Origin: CAVQKZ01 sp963837325
GTDB taxonomy: Bacteria > Actinomycetota > Actinomycetes > Mycobacteriales > Jatrophihabitantaceae
Direction of reading: 5' to 3'
Length of the DNA: 64,000 nt
NCBI GenBank assembly: GCA_963837325.1
Contig: CAWIMV010000001.1
Coordinates: 1 to 64,000 of the forward strand
This document shows, one piece after another, positions 9,274 to 18,102 of this stretch. Below the pieces are notes generated by a model. It saw only the letters and a list, made by a program, of their open reading frames with translations, had not been told where the DNA came from and ran no database searches. Within the stretch, counting starts at the first letter, position 1. Every line of letters starts with the position of its first letter. A program made the translations under genes and the position numbers.

Positions 9274-9699
9274 CGCGTAACCACTGTCAACCTGTATCTC
9301 GAAGGTGTGCGCTCTACCCATCCGCCAGTCTCGACCGGACCTTCGACTCGCCCGCCGGTCCTCAGGCTCCCCCTGCGGGCGCTTTGGTCATGCCGATCTC
9401 GGACGTGCGCTCGCTGAGAGAGGCGCGACGATGCGCTGGGGTACCGGTTTCTCACTCAGAAGATTCGACCTTGGAGATCAAGGGTTTGACGGCCGGCCAA
9501 TCTGCGAACTGGAGCGATGAGCCGTTCTACCGTCTCAGGTTTACAGAGCTGGCGAAACGGCGAGCTCTTTCCGGAGCGGTTCGGCCATCTCCAGTCGCTA
9601 CGGCGCATTGGTACAGCGGCCTGGAGGCGGATCGATGCGAGGGGCGCGCCATGCGTATTGCAACGGCGACGGAACCGTCACGGACCTGAGGAGTGAGCA
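9274..9699. other. intergenic, no feature recognised
   Basis: This is a 426-bp gap. One plus-strand frame stays open across it but has atypical composition and no motif. A GAGGAG-type ribosome-binding site at its end serves the gene starting at 9700. Confidence 0.5.
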
Positions 9700-10773
9700 G
9701 TGAGTGGTGACGGACTGTTCCACATGGAGGGCGGGGTGCTCGTTGCGATGAGTGAGACGCCCTACTACGCCGAGGATGTGCTTCAGGCATTGCTCGAACG
9801 CCATCCGGATTTGCTGGCCGGGGGACAAATGACGCCAGGGGATCCTCGAAGATGGGCGCTCATCGCGCGGGAGCAAGGCGTTCCGGACAAGGAGCTCTCG
9901 GGATCACGCTGGAGCATCGATCATCTGTTCGTCGATCAAGAGGCGGTCCCGACGCTCGTTGAGGTCAAGCGATCCACCGACACTCGCATTCGCCGCGAGG
10001 TCGTCGGTCAACTCTTGGACTATGCCGCGAATGGTGTTCGGTACTGGCCGCTGGCTGACCTTCGAGCCGCGTTCGAAGCAACTCAGCGTGGCCTCGGACG
10101 GGAACCGCTCGACGTCATCGCCGAGCTGTGTCTCGATAACACCCAAACGATCGACGAATTTTTTGACAGACTTGGAGACAACCTACGTGCAGGAAAGATT
10201 CGAATGGTCTTCGTTGCGGACGTCGTGCCTGACGAACTCAAGCGGATCACGGAATTCCTCAACGAGCAAATGACACCCGCTGAAGTGCTAGCCGTCGAAG
10301 TCAAGCAATACACGGCCGACGGCCATCCGGGCACTGTGCTCGTACCGATGGTGTTCGGGCGAACAGCGGCTGCGAGCGTCAAACACGGGAGACGACTCGC
10401 CCCGGACAGGCAGGCACTTCTGGCCCGTTCTGCGCCGGCAACGCTAGAGCTTCTAAAGCGATTTGATGGACTGGCGGCGGAGGCTGACCTCGTCTTGATG
10501 GAGACGCCTTCGGGAGTGTTACTAAAGACGACGTCCAAGGGGTCCGTTGCCAACGTGTACCTCGCGGATTGGAACACGGTGGACGTGCCGTTGCAGCCCT
10601 TGCGCGACCGGGGGTGGCATGACGCTGCCGACGAGATCCTGCGGACCTTGACCACAATGACGCAAAAGCGGTTGACGCCGAAGAACCCGAATCTCCCAAC
10701 CACCGATGCACTTGCCCATTGGGACGATCTTCGCGTCCTACTCCAACGAATCGCCGCTCTATACCGGCCCTAG
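9700..10773 (+). CDS. PD-(D/E)XK nuclease-like hypothetical protein
   Basis: A 357-aa protein from the GTG at 9700, preceded by CTGAGGAG. Residues about 70-95 contain the nuclease-fold core: an aspartate in RWSIDHLFVD and the pair VEVKRS (E-x-K), followed by a helix (RREVVGQLLDYA). This is the layout of restriction-type and NucS/DUF91-like endonuclease domains. A second alpha/beta half (IRMVFVADVVPDEL, EVLAVEVKQY) and a variable C-terminus follow. A DNA-targeting role is inferred from the fold; no partner gene is adjacent. Confidence 0.75.
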   Translation: MSGDGLFHMEGGVLVAMSETPYYAEDVLQALLERHPDLLAGGQMTPGDPRRWALIAREQGVPDKELSGSRWSIDHLFVDQEAVPTLVEVKRSTDTRIRREVVGQLLDYAANGVRYWPLADLRAAFEATQRGLGREPLDVIAELCLDNTQTIDEFFDRLGDNLRAGKIRMVFVADVVPDELKRITEFLNEQMTPAEVLAVEVKQYTADGHPGTVLVPMVFGRTAAASVKHGRRLAPDRQALLARSAPATLELLKRFDGLAAEADLVLMETPSGVLLKTTSKGSVANVYLADWNTVDVPLQPLRDRGWHDAADEILRTLTTMTQKRLTPKNPNLPTTDALAHWDDLRVLLQRIAALYRP

Positions 10774-11031
10774 GGCCAACGCGGTACGGGGTCCCTAGGT
10801 CGCTAGCGATCGCGGGCCGAGGACTGGCGACGTCGGTCGTAACAGAACGACTGATGAGGAGACCCGGGACGCGCTTCGGGCGCTGGTGGGTTCTCGTGTC
10901 AGTATCCCCCTCTGATCAGCACACACGCCGTCGCGGGGTCATCTGCATCTGGAATATCTCGCGCGGCGAGTCACCGCGCCCGCGCCTTCGCCCTAGTTTC
11001 GGTCCGCTAAGTATTCTCGTACAGTTCATCC

Positions 11032-11561
11032 ATGATCGAAGCGGGTGCATTCGACGCTTGGGGATCGAACGTCTTGGGTGGCGTCGTTGGTGGTGTTCTG
11101 GGAGCGATCTTTGTTGTGATCGGGGTGCGGTACGCCCAGTCTCTTTCGGACAAACGCAGAGCTGCAGAGAATCGGCGCGCATCCGAAAATGGCCTTATCA
11201 TCCAGATCAGCAACCTGCGAGACGATGCGTGCGTCGTCGCAAGGGTCTGCTCGGGCAGTACGCACTGTTTCCCATGCGCAACGCAATCTTCGTCGCGCAC
11301 AGCGTTCTCGACGGTTGCGCGAGCTATTCCGAAGTCAAACAGTTCTATGACACGGTGCGACTTTGGCGGGAGTGGATTCGCGAGCATGCGCCGCCAAACC
11401 CACCCTCTACGAGGCGGCCGGATGCGGAATACGGCATGCTTCGGGACTATCAAAATGGGTTACGCAAATACGCTGACGGATTGATCGAGCTTCTTCAGTT
11501 GCACCTGGAGGAGAAGAGGTTGTCCTTCGTTCGGCCGCCATTGCCGGTGCTGCCGGAGTAA
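11032..11561 (+). pseudogene. frameshifted membrane-anchored hypothetical gene
   Basis: The ATG at 11032 opens a frame with an N-terminal glycine-rich transmembrane helix (VLGGVVGGVLGAIFVVIGV), a basic stretch and a helix ending near NLRDDA. Around 11230-11260 the protein-like signal moves to another frame, which continues GLLGQYALFPMRNAIF and runs to the stop at 11561. Read together they make one protein of about 175 aa: one transmembrane segment plus a helical cytosolic domain. It is either a recently inactivated gene or a sequencing error. The fold resembles the intact gene at 60877-61500 in layout only. Confidence 0.6.
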
Positions 11562-11582
11562 CCCGACGACCCCTGGGAATGG

Positions 11583-12908
11583 CTACCCGTTCAATACCTC
11601 CTCCGGACGTCGATTCATGATTGCAGCCTCGTATCCAGATGTGACTGCATCGAGCATGACTTCCACCTCGCCGGCCTGAGTTGAGTGCGCCATGCGGCGC
11701 ACTTCTTCGGCCAGGCGGCGCGCTGAGATCAGGACGATGGGGTATCGGTCGTCAATTATCTCGATCTGTGCCTGGCGTGAGAACACACCCGTCGTGACAA
11801 AGACGCCGATCCAGCCGCGTTGCAACCGAGCTACGACCCGAGCCACTTGCTCGGCACTTATTGATCCACCAGGGGTGATGCACTTTGCTTGGCCAAGAAC
11901 GATCAACGGCGTGGCCGTTGTGCCGTCGCCAACGTTCAACCGTCCGACGAAGTCGAGCCCACCATCACCCCCGGCGCGGGTTAGCCATCCGTGCGTGTAC
12001 GCGAGTCCTTCCGTCCCGAGAACCTGCGCTGCGACCTGCGCGGCGAGTTCCTCAAAATGATGCTTGCGCCCATCGAAGTAGTGATAGATGGCGTCTAATA
12101 CCGTCGCTTCATCCGAACCCGGGTCCGGCATCTGAGCGGCACTCGATAAGACACGCGAGCTGAGTACTCTCCGTCGAATGGCCGGCAGCACAAGGCGGCC
12201 TTGATCGACCCACCGTTTCCATGCTGTTGGGGCGTGACGCAGCGCTTGATGGGCCGTTAGTGTCGCGTCTCGCCGGTCGTCTATCCACCGCCAGTCGAGC
12301 TGATCATCGGAGTCGGTCAGCGTGATCACGTTGATGTCGAGAGCCAGGTTGGGGAAGGTACGCCTGGAAGCGGGATCTCGCTGTACGAGATGTTCAAGTC
12401 TCTCGATGACTCCAACTCCGCAGAACTCCACATGGCCCTTTGGCACTCGCACACCAGCCGCGTTCGTGACGGTCTGGGCCCGAAAAAGGACTAGGGGAGG
12501 CGCCAGCTCTCGCTGATTTCGGTCGGTTCCCTGATGGAGTTGCCAGGCTTCGAGCAGAGCTCGATTCCCTCGCGTCGCTCCGGGTAACCCGATCGTGTTC
12601 GGCTTGTGGTCGCCGAAGTAACGCACATGACCGTGATCGAGATCGAATTCGTCGTGCCACGGATTGGTTCCTTGCCCTGCCTTCCAAGGGCTCGACCGGA
12701 TCGCGATTACCGGCCGGCGGGCGCCATCCGGCCCTTGCACACGCGCTGGCGTGTTGATGCCAGCCTCGAGTTGCAGGCGCGCGTCACCTCTTCCGGGGGC
12801 GTCGGTGAGGTAATGGAAGTTGGCGTAGCCATCTACCTCGACAGCAAGGCGGTCAGGTTGACTCGCGTAGCGGACGATCTCTCCCATTCGCATCCAGCGC
12901 GCGTCCAT
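11583..12908 (-). CDS. Mrr-type restriction endonuclease with AspBHI-like N-terminus
   Basis: I take the ATG at 12908 as the start, giving 441 aa. The C-terminal domain (about 285-420) has the Mrr_cat core GGDGGLDFVGR followed by VLGQAKC, in which the usual E-x-K is Q-x-K, a known variant in this branch. The N-terminal half has a conserved-looking PWHDEFDLDHGHVRYFGDHK block that I associate with the SRA-like modified-base-binding domain of AspBHI-type enzymes; this match is from memory. It is divergent from vsr and dcm with only 9 nt between start codons. It either restricts foreign methylated DNA or is the nuclease partner of the adjacent methylase. Confidence 0.75.
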   Translation of the reverse strand: MDARWMRMGEIVRYASQPDRLAVEVDGYANFHYLTDAPGRGDARLQLEAGINTPARVQGPDGARRPVIAIRSSPWKAGQGTNPWHDEFDLDHGHVRYFGDHKPNTIGLPGATRGNRALLEAWQLHQGTDRNQRELAPPLVLFRAQTVTNAAGVRVPKGHVEFCGVGVIERLEHLVQRDPASRRTFPNLALDINVITLTDSDDQLDWRWIDDRRDATLTAHQALRHAPTAWKRWVDQGRLVLPAIRRRVLSSRVLSSAAQMPDPGSDEATVLDAIYHYFDGRKHHFEELAAQVAAQVLGTEGLAYTHGWLTRAGGDGGLDFVGRLNVGDGTTATPLIVLGQAKCITPGGSISAEQVARVVARLQRGWIGVFVTTGVFSRQAQIEIIDDRYPIVLISARRLAEEVRRMAHSTQAGEVEVMLDAVTSGYEAAIMNRRPEEVLNG

Positions 12909-12917
12909 ACTGGGATC

Positions 12918-13403
12918 ATGCCTCCTGGACGTGACAATCGGGTGGTGCAACCCTCCGTTCCGAGCAGTCGCGCGGTCAGCGCTCGTATGGCTCGTCAGGC
13001 GAGAGCTGGAACGCTGCCGGAGCTGGCGCTCCGACGCGAACTGCATCGGCGCGGGAGGCGCTTTCGGGTCCAACACGTGCTTGCTCTGCCCGGCCTCACG
13101 CGGCGGCGGGCAGACATCGTGTTCACCGGCGTTCGCCTGGCCGTGTTTGTCGACGGCTGCTTCTGGCACGCTTGTCCGCTTCACGCGACGCAACCGAAGA
13201 CGAACGCCGATTGGTGGGCGGCCAAGCTTGCGAAGAACGTAGCCAGGGACCGGGACACTGATGAAAAGTTGGGTGCGGCCGGCTGGAGCGTGATACGAGT
13301 TTGGGAGCACGAACCGGTCGACAGAGCGGCTGACCGAGTTGAACAGTCGTTACTCACCCGCGGGCCGGTGAGTCGAGGGCGAAGTGTCGGTCGACGCTCC
13401 TAA
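12918..13403 (+). CDS. vsr: very-short-patch repair endonuclease
   Basis: A 161-aa Vsr protein. TLPELALRRELHRRGRRFRV is the family's N-terminal block, followed by RRRADIVF and AVFVDGCFWHACPLH, which carry the catalytic aspartate and the zinc-binding Cys/His residues. Vsr nicks beside T:G mismatches formed when 5-methylcytosine deaminates, and is normally paired with a Dcm-type methylase, as here (20-nt overlap with the next gene). The true start may be the internal ATG near 12987, since most family members begin close to that point. Confidence 0.9.
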   Translation: MPPGRDNRVVQPSVPSSRAVSARMARQARAGTLPELALRRELHRRGRRFRVQHVLALPGLTRRRADIVFTGVRLAVFVDGCFWHACPLHATQPKTNADWWAAKLAKNVARDRDTDEKLGAAGWSVIRVWEHEPVDRAADRVEQSLLTRGPVSRGRSVGRRS

Positions 13404-14466
13404 CATCACATCCGTGGCAAAATTCCGGCTGATAGACCTCTTTGCTGGCGCGGGTGGACTCACCAGAGGATTCGTCGACACCGGCCGGTTCATGCCGGTA
13501 GCGGCCGTAGAGATGGACCTAGCGTCGGCAGCTACCTATGCCGCAAACTTCGGACGCGATCATCTGGCTGCCGAAGACATCGGCATATGGCTTCGTCGTG
13601 ACGGGGTACCTAGCGCACACGTAGTCGTCGGCGGGCCGCCGTGCCAGGGCTTCTCCAGCCTCGGTAAGCAGCGGGCCGACGACCCGCGGAACTACCTCTG
13701 GCGGGAGTACGTGGCTGTCCTAAAGTTGGCGAATCCGATGTACTTCGTGGTCGAAAATGTTCCTCAATTCCTGCTCTCCCCTCAGTTCGAGCGGCTCAAG
13801 GCGGCGACTCGAGGAAATGGCGGTTTGCGGGAGTACGAACTGACGACGATGGTGGTTGACGCCTCGCATTTCGGGGTGCCCCAACGTCGGAAGCGAGGCG
13901 TCGTGATCGGCCGCCACCGGGATATGCCCTCCCTCCCACCCCTGATGCGTAAGCCGATCTCGACTGTCCGCGACGCCTTTGCCGACGTGCCGTTGCGAGT
14001 GAACGATGTGGACTTACCAACGTCAGCCTGCGAGTTCCGGGGCGTCACGTTCCCCGGCGCATTCAAGCCCAACGAGCTTCATCTGACGCGGCGTCCGAGC
14101 GCGCTGTCGAAGGCGCGTTACGCGGCTATACCTCCAGGGGGCAACAGGTTCGACATCCCGGATAGCCTCCTGACGGCCTGCTGGCAACGACACAAGACGG
14201 GATCAGCCGACGTGATGGGCCGACTCAGATGGGATCGGCCATCTGTCACGATCAGGACGGAGTTCTACAAGCCCGAGAAAGGTCGATATCTTCACCCGTC
14301 CGAGAATCGCCCGATCACCCACTATGAGGCCGCTCTCCTTCAGACCTTCGACGACAATCACTTATGGTGTGGCAGCAAGTCAGCCATTGGACGGCAGATT
14401 GGAAACGCCGTGCCTCCGAGATTGGCAAGGGCGATCGCGGAGAACCTGCTGACCGTGCTTGCGTAA
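13384..14466 (+). CDS. dcm: DNA (cytosine-5-)-methyltransferase
   Basis: A 360-aa C5-cytosine methylase. The motifs occur in order: motif I DLFAGAGGLTRGF near residue 18, motif IV GGPPCQGFS with catalytic Cys87, motif VI FVVENVP, motif VIII-like QRRKRGVVIG, and motif X GRQIGNAVPP at the end. The length is normal for a type II solitary methylase. It starts from a GTG inside the end of vsr. Its product would mark host DNA against the adjacent endonuclease or the Z1/GHKL system, and would generate the lesions that Vsr repairs. The recognition sequence cannot be read from the protein. Confidence 0.95.
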   Translation: MSVDAPNITSVAKFRLIDLFAGAGGLTRGFVDTGRFMPVAAVEMDLASAATYAANFGRDHLAAEDIGIWLRRDGVPSAHVVVGGPPCQGFSSLGKQRADDPRNYLWREYVAVLKLANPMYFVVENVPQFLLSPQFERLKAATRGNGGLREYELTTMVVDASHFGVPQRRKRGVVIGRHRDMPSLPPLMRKPISTVRDAFADVPLRVNDVDLPTSACEFRGVTFPGAFKPNELHLTRRPSALSKARYAAIPPGGNRFDIPDSLLTACWQRHKTGSADVMGRLRWDRPSVTIRTEFYKPEKGRYLHPSENRPITHYEAALLQTFDDNHLWCGSKSAIGRQIGNAVPPRLARAIAENLLTVLA

Positions 14467-14527
14467 ACGCGCGATATCGCCGAGGGCGTAGCGCGCTGAC
14501 AGATGTGACAGTTCTAGCTGATGGGCA

Positions 14528-17110
14528 GTGGGATATATGACCGACGATTTCTTTCCGGTGTTCGCTGGGTGGGCCCGCAAGACAAGCCTCGAAGAGGCTG
14601 AGAAGCGATTTGCCGCAGTCCTGACGACTGAAGTGCTGCGTGAGTACATCGATGAGTACCGCGAACGGATCTCGAAGATCGAGAGCGACGACCCGCCGGT
14701 TCTGTCTGGTCCTCGGGACCCCTGGTACGGCGGGCCCAATGAGGGCGATACCTACTGGCCGAAACTGGAAGACTTCTTCAGGACGTCGCTCTCGTGGACC
14801 CCTGAGCGAATTGGCCCGGTGGACAAGGCGTCGAGCAAGGTGATCGCGTACACGCCACGACCGAGCCTGCCGGCGTGGACGTCGAAGGGACTCGTCGTCG
14901 GATACGTCCAGAGCGGCAAAACGACCAACTTCACGTCCGTCATCGCCAAGGCCGCGGACGTCGGGTACAAGCTCGTGATCGTGCTGTCCGGTATCCACAA
15001 CGGGCTGCGCCGGCAAACTCAGGAGCGCCTCGACAGTCAGCTGAAGGATCTCGTGGAGACTGCGTGGCTGACGCTGACCGACGAGGAACAGGACTTCCAT
15101 CCGCCGTCCATGAAATCCACGGCATTGCTGCACGGTCAGGAGGGCAAAGTCGCACTATGCGTAGCGAAAAAGAACCACGCAGTGCTCCGACGACTCGACA
15201 GATGGCTCGAGGACGCATCCAAGCAGCACGTTCTGGCAGACCTACCGGCACTCGTTATCGACGACGAGGCCGACCAGGCGAGCGTGCAGACGAAAACGAT
15301 CAATCCGTTGATCCGACGGATCTTGGACAAACTGCCGAAATGCACCTATGTCGGCTACACGGCGACTCCGTTCGCCAACGTGCTGATCGACCCGAGCGGC
15401 GAGGACCTGTATCCAGCGAACTTCATCCTCAATCTCCCGCGCCCTGACGGCTACTTCGGCACTGAGCGCATCTTCGGCCGCGACGCAGTGGAAGGTGACG
15501 AGGCCAACGGTTCCGATCTCGACGGCTACGACATGGTCCGACTGATCGAGGAGGACGAGGTGGAAAAGCTGAGTCCAGCCGGTCGTAAAGCGGCTGCCGA
15601 CTTCGAGCCCGAGATCACCGACAGTTTGGAAAGCGCGGTCAGATGGTTCTGGCTCGCGACCGCAGCGCGTCGGGCACGCGGAGACACCGGGCACTCGACG
15701 ATGTTGGTCCACACATCGGTGAAGATAGCCGTGCACGAGAGTTTCAAGTTGCCCCTGGTCGAGCTTCGGGACGAAACTCGGCGAAGGCTTGAGGCGAAGG
15801 ACTCAGCATTGGACGTCGAACTGCGGGAGCTGTGGTCCACCGAGACCACACGCGTACCGGCGGGGGACTTTCCAGACGTTCGCAAGCTGTCCTTCGAAGA
15901 AGTCGCACCTGAACTCGTGGGAGTGATCGCAAATACAAAGATCATTCTGGACAACTGTCGAAGCGATGACCGACTCGACTACCGTGAACCATCACAGATA
16001 GCCATCGCTGTCGGCGGCAATACCCTCAGTCGAGGATTAACCCTCGAGGGCCTCGTCGTCAGCTACTTCGTTCGTGCGGCGCAGGCCTACGACACGCTTC
16101 TTCAAATGGCGAGATGGTTCGGTTTCCGTCCCGGTTACGAAGATCTTCCGCGTATCTGGATGACGGAGCGACTCCGCGAGTGGTTCCGGCACCTCGCGAC
16201 CGTGGAGCATGAGATCCGCCTCGATATCGACAGATACGAGGAAGACGGACTCACACCGCTCGAGTTCGGTGTGCGCATTCGTACCCACCCCGTCCTGCGG
16301 ATCACAGCGAAGATGGGCGCGGCACATCCAGCGTATGCCTCCTATGGGGGTCGTCGTGTCCAGACCAGATACTTCCGGGAGGATGACGGTCCGTGGTTGC
16401 GCAACAACTTCAAAGCGGTGGACGAACTGATCGCGGCGATCCGTTCCGACGGCGGGACCTCCGAACCGCTGCCTGCCGGCGGGGCCTTGTACCGCACGGT
16501 GGAAGGTGGTCGTGTGGAGCAGTTCCTCGCGTCTTACAAGGCGCACGAAGAGTCCCCTGACCTCGACGGTGATCTCATCCGCGCGTACGTCCAAAAGCAG
16601 CGTGAACAGGGCAGCCTGAATCGATGGAGCGTGGCCGTGATGGCCGCTGATACGGACCGCAACGGTTCGGTACGGCTTGGCGGCGTCACCTTCAACCGCA
16701 TCGAACGATCGAAGCTGAAGGACACCGGACCGCAACGAGCGGACATCAAGACGCTTATGTCGAAGGATCACCGCGTCGTCGATCTCCAGATCGAGCCGAC
16801 CGCCGCCAGGTCCATGAACGAGTCGCGCCTCATGGACGCGCGGAACTCCGATCCTGTGGCTAAGGATGAGGGTCTCCTTTTGCTGTACCCGATCGATCCC
16901 CAGTCGAAGCCGGAGAAGGCGAACGAGAAGAGCCGATCTCCGCTCAACGCTCAGTACGATGTAATGGGAATCGCGCTGGTATTCCCGGGCAACGCCGAAG
17001 CCAAGAGTTCGGTAGCGAGCACATACGTGAGCGTCGATCTGAGCGATGCCGATGTCGAACAACCCGACGACGAGATGGCCAGCCTGTTGGGAGAACACGA
17101 GCCAGCATGA
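14528..17110 (+). CDS. Z1 domain ATPase
   Basis: An 860-aa protein (GTG at 14528; an ATG three codons later is equally possible). It has a superfamily-2-like core: Walker A GYVQSGKTTNFT around 124-135, Walker B-like VIDDEADQAS near 243, GYTATPFANV near 276, and the Z1 signature GGNTLSRGLTLEGL near 496 followed by QMARWFGFRPGY. Z1 proteins accompany GHKL (MutL-like) ATPases and PD-(D/E)XK nucleases in restriction-like defence clusters, including the phage-resistance system named mza. Its 3' end overlaps the nuclease gene by 4 nt (ATGA), so it opens a five-gene coupled operon. Confidence 0.9.
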   Translation: MGYMTDDFFPVFAGWARKTSLEEAEKRFAAVLTTEVLREYIDEYRERISKIESDDPPVLSGPRDPWYGGPNEGDTYWPKLEDFFRTSLSWTPERIGPVDKASSKVIAYTPRPSLPAWTSKGLVVGYVQSGKTTNFTSVIAKAADVGYKLVIVLSGIHNGLRRQTQERLDSQLKDLVETAWLTLTDEEQDFHPPSMKSTALLHGQEGKVALCVAKKNHAVLRRLDRWLEDASKQHVLADLPALVIDDEADQASVQTKTINPLIRRILDKLPKCTYVGYTATPFANVLIDPSGEDLYPANFILNLPRPDGYFGTERIFGRDAVEGDEANGSDLDGYDMVRLIEEDEVEKLSPAGRKAAADFEPEITDSLESAVRWFWLATAARRARGDTGHSTMLVHTSVKIAVHESFKLPLVELRDETRRRLEAKDSALDVELRELWSTETTRVPAGDFPDVRKLSFEEVAPELVGVIANTKIILDNCRSDDRLDYREPSQIAIAVGGNTLSRGLTLEGLVVSYFVRAAQAYDTLLQMARWFGFRPGYEDLPRIWMTERLREWFRHLATVEHEIRLDIDRYEEDGLTPLEFGVRIRTHPVLRITAKMGAAHPAYASYGGRRVQTRYFREDDGPWLRNNFKAVDELIAAIRSDGGTSEPLPAGGALYRTVEGGRVEQFLASYKAHEESPDLDGDLIRAYVQKQREQGSLNRWSVAVMAADTDRNGSVRLGGVTFNRIERSKLKDTGPQRADIKTLMSKDHRVVDLQIEPTAARSMNESRLMDARNSDPVAKDEGLLLLYPIDPQSKPEKANEKSRSPLNAQYDVMGIALVFPGNAEAKSSVASTYVSVDLSDADVEQPDDEMASLLGEHEPA

Positions 17111-18102
17111 AACCGGATGAATGGCTCCGTGAACTCGCGCACATTTGGCCGCTTCTAAGTGCCAGCGCGGCCACGGAAGTAACAACGCTTCCAGTTCCAC
17201 TGTCCTTTGCGGGCGTGGAGGCACGGGTCGCAGTGGACGGACAGCGGATCCGCCATCTGCTGGTCCCGATCCGCGGGGAAGAAGAACCTAAGACGGACGC
17301 TAGCGACGGGTCGCTCCTTCTTCGACTCCGTACTTTCACATTCGCCCGCACTCCACACCGTTACCTGGATGTCGCCTGTACCCGGCCCGATCTATTCGAC
17401 CTGTTCGATGATGTCCTTGTCGACGTTCTTTCGACGATCAGCGAACGCGCCGAGGCGCCCGCGTGCACTGCCGTGGAGGTCGTGGAACGTTGGCGATCAC
17501 TGCTCGCCATCCGTCCGCCAAGGCTCTTGACGGTGACGGCACAGATGTCCTTGATGGGCGAACTTCATATCCTGGGATTGACCCAACACGGCCCACTGAT
17601 TGACGTGAACTGTTGGCGCGGGCCGCTACTGGAACCGCATGACATCTTGCTTCCACACTGCGCCATCGAGGTCAAAGCGGTTGGCGCGACGTCGTCATCA
17701 GTGGAGATTCATGGCGTCCACCAATTGGAGCCTCCAGGAGTTCCGCTTGCCCTCGCTATCGTCCGGGTAACCGAAGGCGGCGAGGGCGAGCAGCTTCCGG
17801 AGGCAGTCGATCGGATTCTTGCTGTCGCGTCGGATCGTGGCGAAGCACTCAGGCGGCTGGCTTCGGTCGGTTATGCCATGGCTGATTCCGAGCGGTATGA
17901 ACAACGGTTTACGGTGCATAGCGTCGAGTTCGTTGTCGTGGACGAATCGGTGCCGCGCATCATTCCCGCAACTTTCGGCAATGGCGACGTTCCGGTCGGT
18001 GTGGAAGGTGTGGCATACCACGTGCTACTCGACGCATTGGATCCGCTGTTTATACGAGGAGAAACGCTCCTTCGTGGCTGGATAAGGGAGGCCGTCCCAT
18101 GA
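17107..18102 (+). CDS. DUF4420-type PD-(D/E)XK motif protein
   Basis: A 331-aa protein. MSLMGELHILGLT supplies the first acidic residue of the DUF4420 nuclease fold and HCAIEVKAVG the E-x-K pair, near residues 160 and 190. The arrangement matches PD-(D/E)XK motif proteins that follow Z1 ATPases. It is the probable nuclease of the system, while the Z1 and GHKL proteins would supply ATP-driven sensing or translocation. Both ends overlap neighbours by 4 nt. It is clearly distinct in sequence from the Mrr-type enzyme at 11583. Confidence 0.85.
   Translation: MKPDEWLRELAHIWPLLSASAATEVTTLPVPLSFAGVEARVAVDGQRIRHLLVPIRGEEEPKTDASDGSLLLRLRTFTFARTPHRYLDVACTRPDLFDLFDDVLVDVLSTISERAEAPACTAVEVVERWRSLLAIRPPRLLTVTAQMSLMGELHILGLTQHGPLIDVNCWRGPLLEPHDILLPHCAIEVKAVGATSSSVEIHGVHQLEPPGVPLALAIVRVTEGGEGEQLPEAVDRILAVASDRGEALRRLASVGYAMADSERYEQRFTVHSVEFVVVDESVPRIIPATFGNGDVPVGVEGVAYHVLLDALDPLFIRGETLLRGWIREAVP

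Noticed and set aside
16037..17224. 395-aa minus-strand open frame opposite the Z1 gene
   Set aside because: The plus strand encodes a clear Z1 ATPase with motifs across this span; the antisense frame has His/Arg-rich shadow composition typical of high-GC DNA.
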